Below are positions 1 through 7,787 of a stretch of 27,514 nt of DNA, piece by piece; position 1 is the first letter of the stretch; each line of letters opens with the position of its first letter. The notes under the pieces were generated by a model, which was not told where the DNA came from, ran no database searches, and worked only from the letters and a program-made list of their open reading frames with translations. Made by a program: the position numbers and the translations under genes. This DNA is from a virus: IMG/VR virus record IMGVR_UViG_3300028610_001325, positions 1 to 27,514 of that record; one strand, written 5' to 3'.

Positions 1-1
1 G

Positions 2-454
2 GGCATACCGTATACCTATACAATTCGACCAGCAATGGTTACACAGGGTGGTAGTCATGCTTCTCCCAGTACACATGGTTGGGGTACAGGTCCACGCTTT
101 CCGTTAGTGCCAACATTTGGTTTTGGTAATAATACAAGTAGACAAGCCCTTGCAGGAACAAGTGTAGCAGTACTCGGTGCTGTAACTTCTACTTTGAGCG
201 CATTTCAATCTTCACCAAACCATAATTCAGATAGCGGTGTAGGTTCTTATTCTGCTGGTACATTTAATAGAGAAATATGGTATCAATGGGGAATTAATAA
301 TGCTAATGATGTGGGTGGCATAAAAGGGTTATTCCTGAAAACAAGTATGGGTGCATATCAAATGACATTTGATATTGTTATACCAAAAGTATTTGGTGAA
401 GTCTTTACGTTTTACCATAACTTTAGTTGGAATAGAAAGAATACTTGGATATGA
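2..454 (+). CDS. Tail-associated virion protein, 5' end outside window (partial)
   Basis: The frame is open from base 2 with no stop before an internal ATG at 35, so the gene most likely begins upstream of the window and the ATG at 35 is internal. About 150 residues are visible. They are rich in Gly, Ser, Thr, Asn and aromatic residues and have no charged helices or membrane segment, which suggests a beta-rich structural protein. The C-terminus contains a hydrophobic stretch (MTFDIVIPKVFGEVFTFY). The stop codon overlaps the next start in an ATGA junction, so the two are translationally coupled. Lying upstream of a portal gene and next to a tail-type protein, it is probably a tail tube or sheath component. 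I do not recognise a specific family. Confidence 0.6.
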   Translation, partial: GIPYTYTIRPAMVTQGGSHASPSTHGWGTGPRFPLVPTFGFGNNTSRQALAGTSVAVLGAVTSTLSAFQSSPNHNSDSGVGSYSAGTFNREIWYQWGINNANDVGGIKGLFLKTSMGAYQMTFDIVIPKVFGEVFTFYHNFSWNRKNTWI

Positions 455-1074
455 GTGTACCAATTAACCAGGGCGGTAGTTATATGTCTTCTGCTTTGAT
501 GGAAGCAGAATATTATATTCCTGATAATCAGGAAGGTGGGCTCACAGAATCAAGAGAGAAGGGCGGTATAGGCCTCAGTGACCCTTCTGCAGGATTGTGG
601 TACCAAAACTGGGTAGCAACATATAATGGCGCTACAAGCAATGTAGAGATTGAGGCACCTAATTCACCTATTAGTACGTTATTTAATCAACCCAATCTGA
701 CAGAGCTTTCTTTAGCATTTGATCAGAATATGAAACCTTTTATTGCTTTTGTTGAATCTAATATTGCCAAATTTTGGTGGTACGATACAGATATAGAAAA
801 TACTACAATCTCTACTTTACCTGCAGGCTCTTTAACACCAAGATGTTGTTTAGACGATAAACGATTACATAGAGATGGAACATCTGATATTATTCTTTGC
901 TATATACATAATGGCGCCCTAAAGAAAAGAATACAACGCGAGAGGTACACAATCGAGTATACTGTTGTTGATCCATTCATACATCCTGTAACATTACAGG
1001 CAGCATTCCTTAAGAAAGTGGGTATGAATAAGATCAGCCGGCTTCAATGGACAGGCCAATTAGCAGTCCAATGA
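451..1074 (+). CDS. Tail protein resembling the C-terminal part of phage tail-sheath/tubular proteins
   Basis: The 207-residue protein starts at the ATG at 451, which shares ATGA with the upstream stop. A TTG at 445 would add two residues but is less likely. The C-terminal half has a pattern I know from phage tail and stabilisation-type proteins: an aromatic strand (KFWWYDTD), then SLTPRCCLDDKR, then SDIILCYIHNGALKKRIQRE with a following TIEYTV, then a terminal KKVGMNKISRLQW. In relatives this segment ends larger tail proteins such as the N4 sheath, so the short two-gene arrangement may be a split version. No signal peptide or membrane segment is visible. It lies 13 bases before the portal gene in the same transcription unit. 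The family resemblance is from memory and the exact role is inferred. Confidence 0.55.
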   Translation: MSVPINQGGSYMSSALMEAEYYIPDNQEGGLTESREKGGIGLSDPSAGLWYQNWVATYNGATSNVEIEAPNSPISTLFNQPNLTELSLAFDQNMKPFIAFVESNIAKFWWYDTDIENTTISTLPAGSLTPRCCLDDKRLHRDGTSDIILCYIHNGALKKRIQRERYTIEYTVVDPFIHPVTLQAAFLKKVGMNKISRLQWTGQLAVQ

Positions 1075-1087
1075 ATATATAGGTAAT

Positions 1088-3235
1088 ATGATGCCAGAAA
1101 ATGACAATAATGAATTTAATGAGTTTGAAATAGAAAGAGACTCACAAGAACTTCCAAAATTAACTGATTGGGATAATGAACCCACAGTTATGCAGTTAAA
1201 GAAGGATCTTGAAGAGGCTACACCACATCATGAGACACACGTATCTAACGTTAATAAATGGTTGGATAATTTAAATGTCACAGGATCGGCTAAGATTGTT
1301 AAAGTTAAAGGCCGTTCTACTATTGTTCCCAAACTCATACGTAAACAAGCTGAATGGCGTTATTCTGCTCTTTCTGAAGCATTTCTTAGCGATGAAAATA
1401 TATTTAAAACGGATCCTGTATCATGGGAAGATAAAGATGCGGCTATCCAAAACGGACTCGTACTTAATAACCAATTTAATACAAAATTAGACAAAGTAGC
1501 TTTTATAGATGAGTATGTACGTACTGCAGTAGATGAAGGTACTGTTATTGTACGTACAGGTTGGGATTTTAAAGAACAAGAAGTAACTGTTCCTAATGTC
1601 AAAGCTAAACGTGTTACTGACCCAGAATTAATAGCCATTATCCAGAAAACCATGGAAATGCTTATTGAAACACCAGAAGGTGCCGAACAAGTTCCTAAAG
1701 ATCTGTTAGAAATGGTTGAATTATCCAGCAAGATGGGTATACCAGTACAACCTATTACAAAAGGTACTAAAACAGTATTAAGAACTGTTCGCAATCAACC
1801 TACCGTTGAAGTATGTGATTTTAGTTCAGTTATATTGGATCCAACATGTAAAGGTGATATCAAGAAAGCTAATTTCGTTATTTTCAAGTTTGAAACAAGT
1901 TTGAGCGATTTACGTAAAGAAGATATTTACTCTAACCTTGATGATATAAAAATCGAAAGTAATGCAATACAAAATGAACCTAATCATCATACAGAAGATA
2001 CTTCTTCGTTTAATTTTACAGATAAACCCAGGAAGAAATTCATTGCGTATGAATATTGGGGTTTCTGGGATAAAGATAATAGCGGTGAAACCAAGCCTAT
2101 AGTGGGTACTTGGGTGGGGGATACTCTCATTCGTATGGAGGATTCTCCATTCCAGGATGAAGGTATCCCTTTTGTTTCGGTTCAATACTTACCTAAACGA
2201 AAAAATGTATACGGAGAACCTGATGGTGAATTACTAGAAGATAATCAAAGGATCTCTGGCGCAGTAACACGTGGAATGATGGATATTCTCGGTAGATCGG
2301 CTGCAGGTCAGACAGGAATTCGGAAGGATGCACTTGATGTCACTAATCAACGTAAATATGATTCTGGCATGGATTACTCTTTTAATGCACAAGTTACTGA
2401 CCCAAAAACAGCCTTCCATACTCATGTATACCCAGAAATCCCACAATCAGCTCAATATATGTTAAATTTACAGAATCTTGAAGCTGAAAGTATGACAGGT
2501 GTTAAAGCCTTTGCGGCTACAGGTATTTCAGGTGAAGGTCTTGGTAGATCGGCTACCGCGGCAAGAAGTGCCTTAGATGCAGCTAGTAAACGTGAATTAG
2601 GTATTCTTCGTAGATTGGCTAAGGGTGTAACTGAAATCGGACGTAAAGTTATGTCCATGAATGGTGATCTACTTTCCGATGAGGAAATAGTTCGTATTAC
2701 AAATGAAGAGTTTATTACGATTAAGCGTGATGATTTAGCTGGACGTGTAGATATCAAACTTCATATCAGCACAGCTGAAACTGATGATGCTAAAGCGCAA
2801 GAATTGGCATTCATGTTACAAACGATGGGTAACAGTATGCCGTTTGAAATGTCGCAAATAGTACTTGAAGATATCGCCAGATTGCGTAAAATGCCAGAGT
2901 TAGCTAAAAGAATTAAAGAATTTACTCCAGAACCTGATCCATTAGCAGTACGTTTACAGGAACTGGAAGTAGATAAGTTGGAAGCAGAGATTCGGAAGTT
3001 AAATTCCGAAGCGTTAGAGAATGAAGCTGAAGCTAATTTGGATCGTGCGAAAGCACGAGACACAGGAGCTTCAGCGGATCAAAAGGATTTGGATTTTGTT
3101 GAGCAAGAGAGTGGTGTGACACATGCACGTAATCTCCAGCAAGACGGTGCCCAAGCAGAAGCGAATCTTACTAGAGATATCGTTAAGGAAACTCTGAAAG
3201 GCGGCAATGACGGCAATAATGCCACAACCCCCTAA
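1088..3235 (+). CDS. Portal protein (N4 gp59-like)
   Basis: This 715-residue protein is the probable dodecameric portal at the unique capsid vertex through which DNA is packaged and ejected. Its length is close to the portals of N4-like phages (roughly 700-760 residues). Visible features are a charged N-terminus, a central region around residues 240-272 with the portal-like run VEVCDFSSVILDPTCKGDI, an Arg/Gly/Ala-rich helical stretch (GEGLGRSATAARSALDAAS), and a C-terminal region from about residue 623 of long Ala/Glu/Lys-rich heptad-like coils suited to the portal crown. A weak AGGTAA lies before the start, and an ATG at 1091 is an alternative one codon in. It is followed by a small helical protein, the scaffold and the capsid gene, the usual head-module order. 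Confidence 0.8.
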   Translation: MMPENDNNEFNEFEIERDSQELPKLTDWDNEPTVMQLKKDLEEATPHHETHVSNVNKWLDNLNVTGSAKIVKVKGRSTIVPKLIRKQAEWRYSALSEAFLSDENIFKTDPVSWEDKDAAIQNGLVLNNQFNTKLDKVAFIDEYVRTAVDEGTVIVRTGWDFKEQEVTVPNVKAKRVTDPELIAIIQKTMEMLIETPEGAEQVPKDLLEMVELSSKMGIPVQPITKGTKTVLRTVRNQPTVEVCDFSSVILDPTCKGDIKKANFVIFKFETSLSDLRKEDIYSNLDDIKIESNAIQNEPNHHTEDTSSFNFTDKPRKKFIAYEYWGFWDKDNSGETKPIVGTWVGDTLIRMEDSPFQDEGIPFVSVQYLPKRKNVYGEPDGELLEDNQRISGAVTRGMMDILGRSAAGQTGIRKDALDVTNQRKYDSGMDYSFNAQVTDPKTAFHTHVYPEIPQSAQYMLNLQNLEAESMTGVKAFAATGISGEGLGRSATAARSALDAASKRELGILRRLAKGVTEIGRKVMSMNGDLLSDEEIVRITNEEFITIKRDDLAGRVDIKLHISTAETDDAKAQELAFMLQTMGNSMPFEMSQIVLEDIARLRKMPELAKRIKEFTPEPDPLAVRLQELEVDKLEAEIRKLNSEALENEAEANLDRAKARDTGASADQKDLDFVEQESGVTHARNLQQDGAQAEANLTRDIVKETLKGGNDGNNATTP

Positions 3236-3253
3236 TCTATGAGGTAGAATAAA

Positions 3254-3613
3254 ATGAACCACGAAAATCAATTGGAACAAGTCGAACTTGGTATAAAAGA
3301 AGCAGAAGAAATGATAGAACTTGCAGATTCGTTACAACGCCTGCATAATAATAAGGACTTTAAGATAGTAATAACAAATGGTTATTTTGTAGAAGAGGCT
3401 AGACGAGCAGTATTACTCAAGTCTGATCCAGAAATGCAAAGTAACGAACACCAAAAACAAGTAGATAATATTATACTTAGTGTTGGCGGGTTATACGCAT
3501 ATTTTAACAAGACATACCAAATGGGTAATATGGCCCAAAGAAGTCTTGAGGATAATGAGCAAACTCGCAGTGAAATTCTCCAAGAACAACTTGGTGAGGA
3601 TACAATACAATGA
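3254..3613 (+). CDS. Small helical head-assembly protein between portal and scaffold
   Basis: The 119-residue protein is acidic and almost entirely helical by composition (QLEQVELGIKEAEEMIELAD, then a central GYFVEEARRAVLL and a Gln/Glu-rich end). A small protein with the GYF..EA.R motif commonly lies directly after the portal gene in podoviruses, but its function is not well established; an assembly or portal-associated role is inferred. A GAGGT ribosome binding site lies eight bases before the ATG. The stop overlaps the scaffold start (ATGA), so it is probably translated together with the scaffold. No membrane segment or catalytic motif is visible. Confidence 0.6.
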   Translation: MNHENQLEQVELGIKEAEEMIELADSLQRLHNNKDFKIVITNGYFVEEARRAVLLKSDPEMQSNEHQKQVDNIILSVGGLYAYFNKTYQMGNMAQRSLEDNEQTRSEILQEQLGEDTIQ

Positions 3614-4869
3614 GTACCGATAATAAAAAAATAAACCTGGCAGAACTGTCAGATGACGAAATTATGAACCTTGATCCTTCTGAGTTGCCAGAAGAAGAAG
3701 AAGAAAAAGAAGAACATATTGACGGCGACAATAAGAACAAGGATAATAAAGACGATAAAGATGAATCTCCAAAGCCGGGTGATGACCCGGATGGAGACCA
3801 GTCCGCAGACGACGACGACAGTGGTGACGACGATTCTGATGATACGGATGGTGCCGACTCAGAAGACGATCCCCCAGCAGGCGACGACGATGGTGCGGGT
3901 GATACCTCTGGAGATGAGTCCGGTGGAGACGGCAATGATGGAGATGGCTCTGATGAGTCTGGTAAGGGATCTGAAGACGACCAATCTTCAGACGACGAAC
4001 CCGGTAAAGAAGAGAAGGATCCAACAACCGATAAAACGGACTACAAAGCAGAGTTAGCCAAGGTTTTGGCGCCTTTTAAGGCTGCAAAGCGAAATATCAC
4101 GGTCAATACGATCGCAGATGCTCGCAGATTAATGCAGATGGGTGTGGACTATTCTCGCAAGATGGAAGCGATGAAACCATATCAAAGGGTGTTAAAAACA
4201 TTGGAACGAAATAACCTTCTCGATATTGAAAAGGTTAATTTCCTGATTGATTTGGATAAGAAAAACCCGGATGCAATCAGAAAATTCCTTAAGGACAGTG
4301 AAATTGATCCTATGGATCTAGACCTTAAGGACGATATCGATTACCGGCCCAATGATCACATGGTTGGTGATAACGAACTGGCTCTCGACTCTGTCATTGA
4401 TGACATTCGAGGCACGGATGCATTTGACCGTACAGTTGACGTAATCACAAATCAGTGGGACACGGCAAGTAGGCGTATATTGCTGGACAACCCGGATGTT
4501 ATTCGGTTTATCAATGATCATGTTGATGCAGGAATTTATGACATGATTGCTGATCGCTTAGCAAATGAGCGTATATTCGGACAACATAAGGGCCTGTCTG
4601 ACCTGGAAGCGTATAAAGCGGTAGGTGATGCAATGCATAAGGAAGGCAAGTTTGAAAAGCCAGCTCCAAATGGAACATCACTTAATGGCGATGACAGCCA
4701 GGACTCGCAGGATCTTAACGGATCAGATGATTCAACCGAAAAAGATCGGAAGAATCGAAGAAAAGCTGCAAGTTCCACTAAAGGAAATGCAACTACAGGG
4801 AAGAAAGCGCCGAATTTCTTAGCTATGACGGATGAAGAAATTGAGAACTTCGACATTAATTCCTTGTAA
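3610..4869 (+). CDS. Capsid scaffolding protein with acidic low-complexity N-terminal region
   Basis: The 419-residue protein lies directly upstream of the major capsid gene, where N4-like phages encode the scaffold. Residues about 17-140 are an extreme Asp/Glu/Gly/Ser low-complexity tract, coded by GAC/GAT-rich DNA that is GC-rich compared with the window. Residues about 145-340 form a folded, mixed-charge domain that begins YKAELAKVLAPFKAAKRNIT. The C-terminus is basic and then ends in a short acidic motif, NFLAMTDEEIENFDINSL, which resembles the N-terminal NLAELSDDEIMNLDPSEL. Scaffolds commonly bind coat protein through a terminal helix, so these may be two coat-binding ends (inference). 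Translation is coupled to the upstream gene by ATGA. The position makes scaffold likely, but the protein is not recognised from catalytic motifs. Confidence 0.7.
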   Translation: MSTDNKKINLAELSDDEIMNLDPSELPEEEEEKEEHIDGDNKNKDNKDDKDESPKPGDDPDGDQSADDDDSGDDDSDDTDGADSEDDPPAGDDDGAGDTSGDESGGDGNDGDGSDESGKGSEDDQSSDDEPGKEEKDPTTDKTDYKAELAKVLAPFKAAKRNITVNTIADARRLMQMGVDYSRKMEAMKPYQRVLKTLERNNLLDIEKVNFLIDLDKKNPDAIRKFLKDSEIDPMDLDLKDDIDYRPNDHMVGDNELALDSVIDDIRGTDAFDRTVDVITNQWDTASRRILLDNPDVIRFINDHVDAGIYDMIADRLANERIFGQHKGLSDLEAYKAVGDAMHKEGKFEKPAPNGTSLNGDDSQDSQDLNGSDDSTEKDRKNRRKAASSTKGNATTGKKAPNFLAMTDEEIENFDINSL

Positions 4870-4897
4870 TCACTTAAACGTTTACTAGGAGAAATAT

Positions 4898-6406
4898 ATG
4901 CCTTTTGAAAGTCCACAAACTTATGGTGCCCCACCGGGTACTCCGTCCAGTGCTGGTCCACAGATTCGCACTGATTATTATAAACGCAAAGCATTGGTCG
5001 AAGCGTCCAAGGAAATGTACTTCGGTCAGTTGGCTGATGTAACCGCTATGCCGAAAAATTTCGGTAAGACCATTAAGCTTTATCACTACATGCCTATTCT
5101 GGATGATCGAAATCAGAATGACCAGGGTATTGATGCTAGTGGTGTTAGCACAGCTGCTGCTTTTGTTGCTAATGTAACTCTCACCAAACAAGTCATTATA
5201 CTTGTAGCTCCGGCTGCTGATGGCGGTGGGTCTTTCTATTTTGAAAGTGTAGTTACTGCGGCTGACCACGCAACTGCCATTGCCTTGGCTGATGATATCT
5301 CCGAAGGTAAGGTATGGGCATGGGCAATCCAGCAAGGTTACGTTGCATCTTCTACGCTTGATTATGCAGCTACGAAGACCGCTCTCGAAGCCGCTGGTTG
5401 GACTGTAACGGCCCAAAATAGCGGTGACGAATACGAGAACTACGGTAACCTGTATGGTTCAAGCAAAGACGTTGGCGTTATTGCTTCCAAGATTCCGGCT
5501 CTGTCCGAGACTGGTGGCCGCGTTAATCGTGTTGGCATGAAGCGTATTGAGCTGAGTGGTTCACTGGAGAAGTTCGGCTTCTTCGATGAATATACACAGG
5601 AATCTCTTGACTTCGATACGGATGCAGATTTGCTTCAGCATCTTACTACCGAATCTGTCAAGGCTGCAAACGAAATCACGGAAGACCAGTTGCAAATCGA
5701 TTTGCTGAATGGTGCCGGCGTTGTTCGTTTTGCTGGCGATGCAACTTCAACTGCTACGCTTGGCGGTTCTACCGCTGCTGCTAATGCAGAAGATGTAGTT
5801 GTATACGATGATCTCATCAAGCTCGGTATCGAGTTGGATAATAACCGCACTCCCAAGAACACTAAGGTAATCACCGGTTCCCGGATGATTGATACCAAGG
5901 TGGTCAATGCGGCTCGTTATGCCTATATCGGTTCTGAACTGCAACCTGCTCTAATGCGTATGACTGATTACCACAGTGAGAGAGCCTTCTTGCCTGTGGC
6001 ACAGTATGGTGCAGCTACCACGATTGCTCGTGGTGAGTTTGGCGCAGTTGGTGACTTCAGGTTCATCGTTGTTCCTGAAATGATGCATTGGCGTGCTGCT
6101 GGTGCAGCTGTTGGTGCAACCGCTGATGAGGTTGTTAACTGGTCTGTTGATCAGGCTACTGCGGCTGCTAAGGTCAACGTGTATCCAATCCTGGTTGTTG
6201 GTGATGGTTCCTTTACGACTATTGGTTTCCAGACTGATGGTAAAACTGTGAAGTTCAAGATCACTCACAAACGGCCCGGCAGAGATGTTGCTGATCGCAA
6301 TGACCCGTATGGCGAGGTTGGGTTCTACTCAATCAAGTGGTACTATGGCTTCATGCTACTGCGTCCTGAACGCTTGGCAGTACTGAAGACGGTTGCTACT
6401 CTTTAA
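4898..6406 (+). CDS. Major capsid protein, N4-gp56 family
   Basis: The 502-residue protein matches the N4-gp56/P22-coat-like HK97-fold capsid family. Segments I recognise are NQNDQGIDASG, GNLYGSSKDVGV, GGRVNRVGMKRIELSG, KFGFFDEYTQESLDF, KVITGSRMIDTK, VVPEMMHW, DGSFTTIGFQTDGKTVKFK and the C-terminal SIKWYYGFMLLRPERLAVLK. Residues about 82-183 are extra compared with the compact family pattern, in which IDASG runs almost directly into NLYGSS, and look like an inserted domain. A strong AGGAG lies seven bases before the ATG. The gene is followed by a strong terminator hairpin. The GC content is clearly higher than in flanking genes (55% in the 60-base line at 5461), with many C/G-ending codons, as is often seen for a very highly expressed capsid gene. 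Confidence 0.92.
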   Translation: MPFESPQTYGAPPGTPSSAGPQIRTDYYKRKALVEASKEMYFGQLADVTAMPKNFGKTIKLYHYMPILDDRNQNDQGIDASGVSTAAAFVANVTLTKQVIILVAPAADGGGSFYFESVVTAADHATAIALADDISEGKVWAWAIQQGYVASSTLDYAATKTALEAAGWTVTAQNSGDEYENYGNLYGSSKDVGVIASKIPALSETGGRVNRVGMKRIELSGSLEKFGFFDEYTQESLDFDTDADLLQHLTTESVKAANEITEDQLQIDLLNGAGVVRFAGDATSTATLGGSTAAANAEDVVVYDDLIKLGIELDNNRTPKNTKVITGSRMIDTKVVNAARYAYIGSELQPALMRMTDYHSERAFLPVAQYGAATTIARGEFGAVGDFRFIVVPEMMHWRAAGAAVGATADEVVNWSVDQATAAAKVNVYPILVVGDGSFTTIGFQTDGKTVKFKITHKRPGRDVADRNDPYGEVGFYSIKWYYGFMLLRPERLAVLKTVATL

Positions 6407-6421
6407 GAGTAACAACAACCC

Positions 6422-6450
6422 GGTTAGCCCCCATGTGGGGGCTAACCTTT
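6422..6450 (+). terminator. Strong hairpin terminator after the capsid gene
   Basis: GGTTAGCCCCC at 6422-6432 pairs perfectly with GGGGGCTAACC at 6437-6447 around an ATGT loop, giving an 11-bp GC-rich stem followed by TTT. The U-tract is short, so termination may be partial. That would lower expression of downstream genes relative to the capsid while still allowing readthrough. A second, weaker inverted repeat (ACTCTTTAAGAGT, 6398-6410) overlaps the capsid stop codon just upstream. Confidence 0.8.
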
Positions 6451-6495
6451 CACGCAAGGATGCAATTAATACTTTACTAACCATAGGATATCGAT

Positions 6496-7107
6496 ATGAC
6501 AAATACACAAACAAAATTACAAATAATTCGTGAACAAGCTGATAGTTTAGGCGTTTCATACCACCACCGCGCAGGTGTCGACAAGATTCAAAGTCTTATC
6601 GATCATTATCTTGTAGCACAAAATAATTTAAATGTGACAGATGAAGAAAAACCTACACCAACTGTAGAATCTACACTCAGTAAAAAAGATAGACTTCTTG
6701 CAAAACCCGTAATACCGATGGCTCCCGAGAAGTTTAAACAACAACGTTTATCAGAAGCGCGTAGATATGTAGGTAGGCTTGTTCGTTGCAGGATCCAGAA
6801 CATGAATCCAAACAAGAAGGACTGGCCTGGTGAGATTATATCTACTGGTTCAGCAAAACTTGGAACATTCAAAAAGTATGTACCTTTTAATTCTGGAGAA
6901 CCGTACCATATTCCTCAAATTATATTTGATGTAATGAGTGAAAAGAAATGTAGTGTCTTTTATAATGAAAAAAATTCATACGGGCATCAAACAAGGCGAA
7001 GTCGTTTAATCAATGAATATGTACTCGAAATATTACCATCATTGACTCCAGAAGAATTGTCAGATCTTGGTCGCACACAAGCATTAGCAGCGGGACAAGG
7101 CGCGTAA
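6496..7107 (+). CDS. Virion-associated protein with N-terminal helix-extension-helix-type motif
   Basis: The 203-residue protein follows the capsid gene, the position of N4 gene 55. Residues about 9-40 (IIREQADSLGVSYHHRAGVD, then KIQSLIDHYL) fit a short HeH/LEM/SAP-like helix-extension-helix unit, often found in phage head and nucleic-acid-binding proteins. After a Lys/Pro/Thr-rich linker, residues about 80-180 form a second basic domain (RYVGRLVRCRIQNMNPNKKD, later HQTRRSRLINEYVLEILPSL). AGGA lies eight bases before the ATG. The 89-base gap before it contains the capsid terminator and no clear promoter. Its role is unknown; a minor capsid or DNA-contacting structural protein is plausible. 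Confidence 0.65.
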   Translation: MTNTQTKLQIIREQADSLGVSYHHRAGVDKIQSLIDHYLVAQNNLNVTDEEKPTPTVESTLSKKDRLLAKPVIPMAPEKFKQQRLSEARRYVGRLVRCRIQNMNPNKKDWPGEIISTGSAKLGTFKKYVPFNSGEPYHIPQIIFDVMSEKKCSVFYNEKNSYGHQTRRSRLINEYVLEILPSLTPEELSDLGRTQALAAGQGA

Positions 7108-7109
7108 AA

Positions 7110-7781
7110 ATGACTACAATTACTCCAACTTTCCCTCAGTACACTAACCTTGCCTTAAAGGAAGGTTTGTTTGACCAATTGATGGCTACTGTTAAGCATC
7201 ACTTGGAATTAGAATATGATGCACACCGTTTACGTGGAGATAATTACTCTAAAGTGTACTTGGGATCGATGGAGGCCGTCATGGCGAATACTACCCAGTA
7301 TTTACTGGGTATTCTTCTGATTGATGAACGTAGAGATAAATTAATTGCAGATACGAATCTTGTAAATATAGAAACAGATAAAGCTGAGTTTGAACTCAAT
7401 ACACTATTCCCATTACAGGCTACTAAACTTCAATCTGAAATTAATTTACTTGATGCTCAGAAAATACTAACTGATGCTCAAAAACTTAAGGTTGATAAAG
7501 AAGTAGAATTCCTAACTCAGAAAATTGTTACTGAACTAGCAAATGTTGATGGTACAGGTGTAACTTCTGATAGTATTATTGGCCGGCAAGTAGCCTTATT
7601 GCTTGCCCAAAAACTCGGTTTTGCTGGAGACATTGAAACTAAGACTGCCAAATTGCATGCAGATTATGCAGCTGTATTCCAATCAGTACAAGAAGTACCA
7701 GAAGATGTCCTTCTCAATGTGGATGCACAAACTGCTATTACGCTTGCATTAGCCACAGCTACTACAATAAAGTCGGCTTGA
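7110..7781 (+). CDS. Connector/neck-type helical protein (position of N4 gp54)
   Basis: The 223-residue protein has a recognisable start, LKEGLFDQLMATVKHHLELE, followed by a short motif with NYSKVYLGSMEAVMANTTQY. This pattern occurs in head-tail connector or neck-type proteins of several podoviruses. The central part (about residues 80-150) is a long amphipathic coiled-coil-like helix (LLDAQKILTDAQKLKVDKEV). The C-terminus is Ala/Thr-rich. It begins two bases after the previous stop with only a weak AAGG upstream, which suggests coupled translation. Assignment to the neck or tail tube rests on position and general pattern, so the exact role is not certain. Confidence 0.55.
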   Translation: MTTITPTFPQYTNLALKEGLFDQLMATVKHHLELEYDAHRLRGDNYSKVYLGSMEAVMANTTQYLLGILLIDERRDKLIADTNLVNIETDKAEFELNTLFPLQATKLQSEINLLDAQKILTDAQKLKVDKEVEFLTQKIVTELANVDGTGVTSDSIIGRQVALLLAQKLGFAGDIETKTAKLHADYAAVFQSVQEVPEDVLLNVDAQTAITLALATATTIKSA

Positions 7782-7787
7782 TATGGT

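Noticed and set aside
3504-4057. Long open frames on both strands over the acidic scaffold region (for example 143 and 121 residues on the minus strand)
   Set aside because: They are by-products of GAC/GAT repeats, giving Ser/Pro- or His/Arg-rich low-complexity translations, and lie wholly inside the scaffold gene.
4874-5416. 180-residue minus-strand open frame inside the capsid gene
   Set aside because: It lies opposite a clearly recognised capsid sequence and has no ribosome binding site or recognisable pattern.
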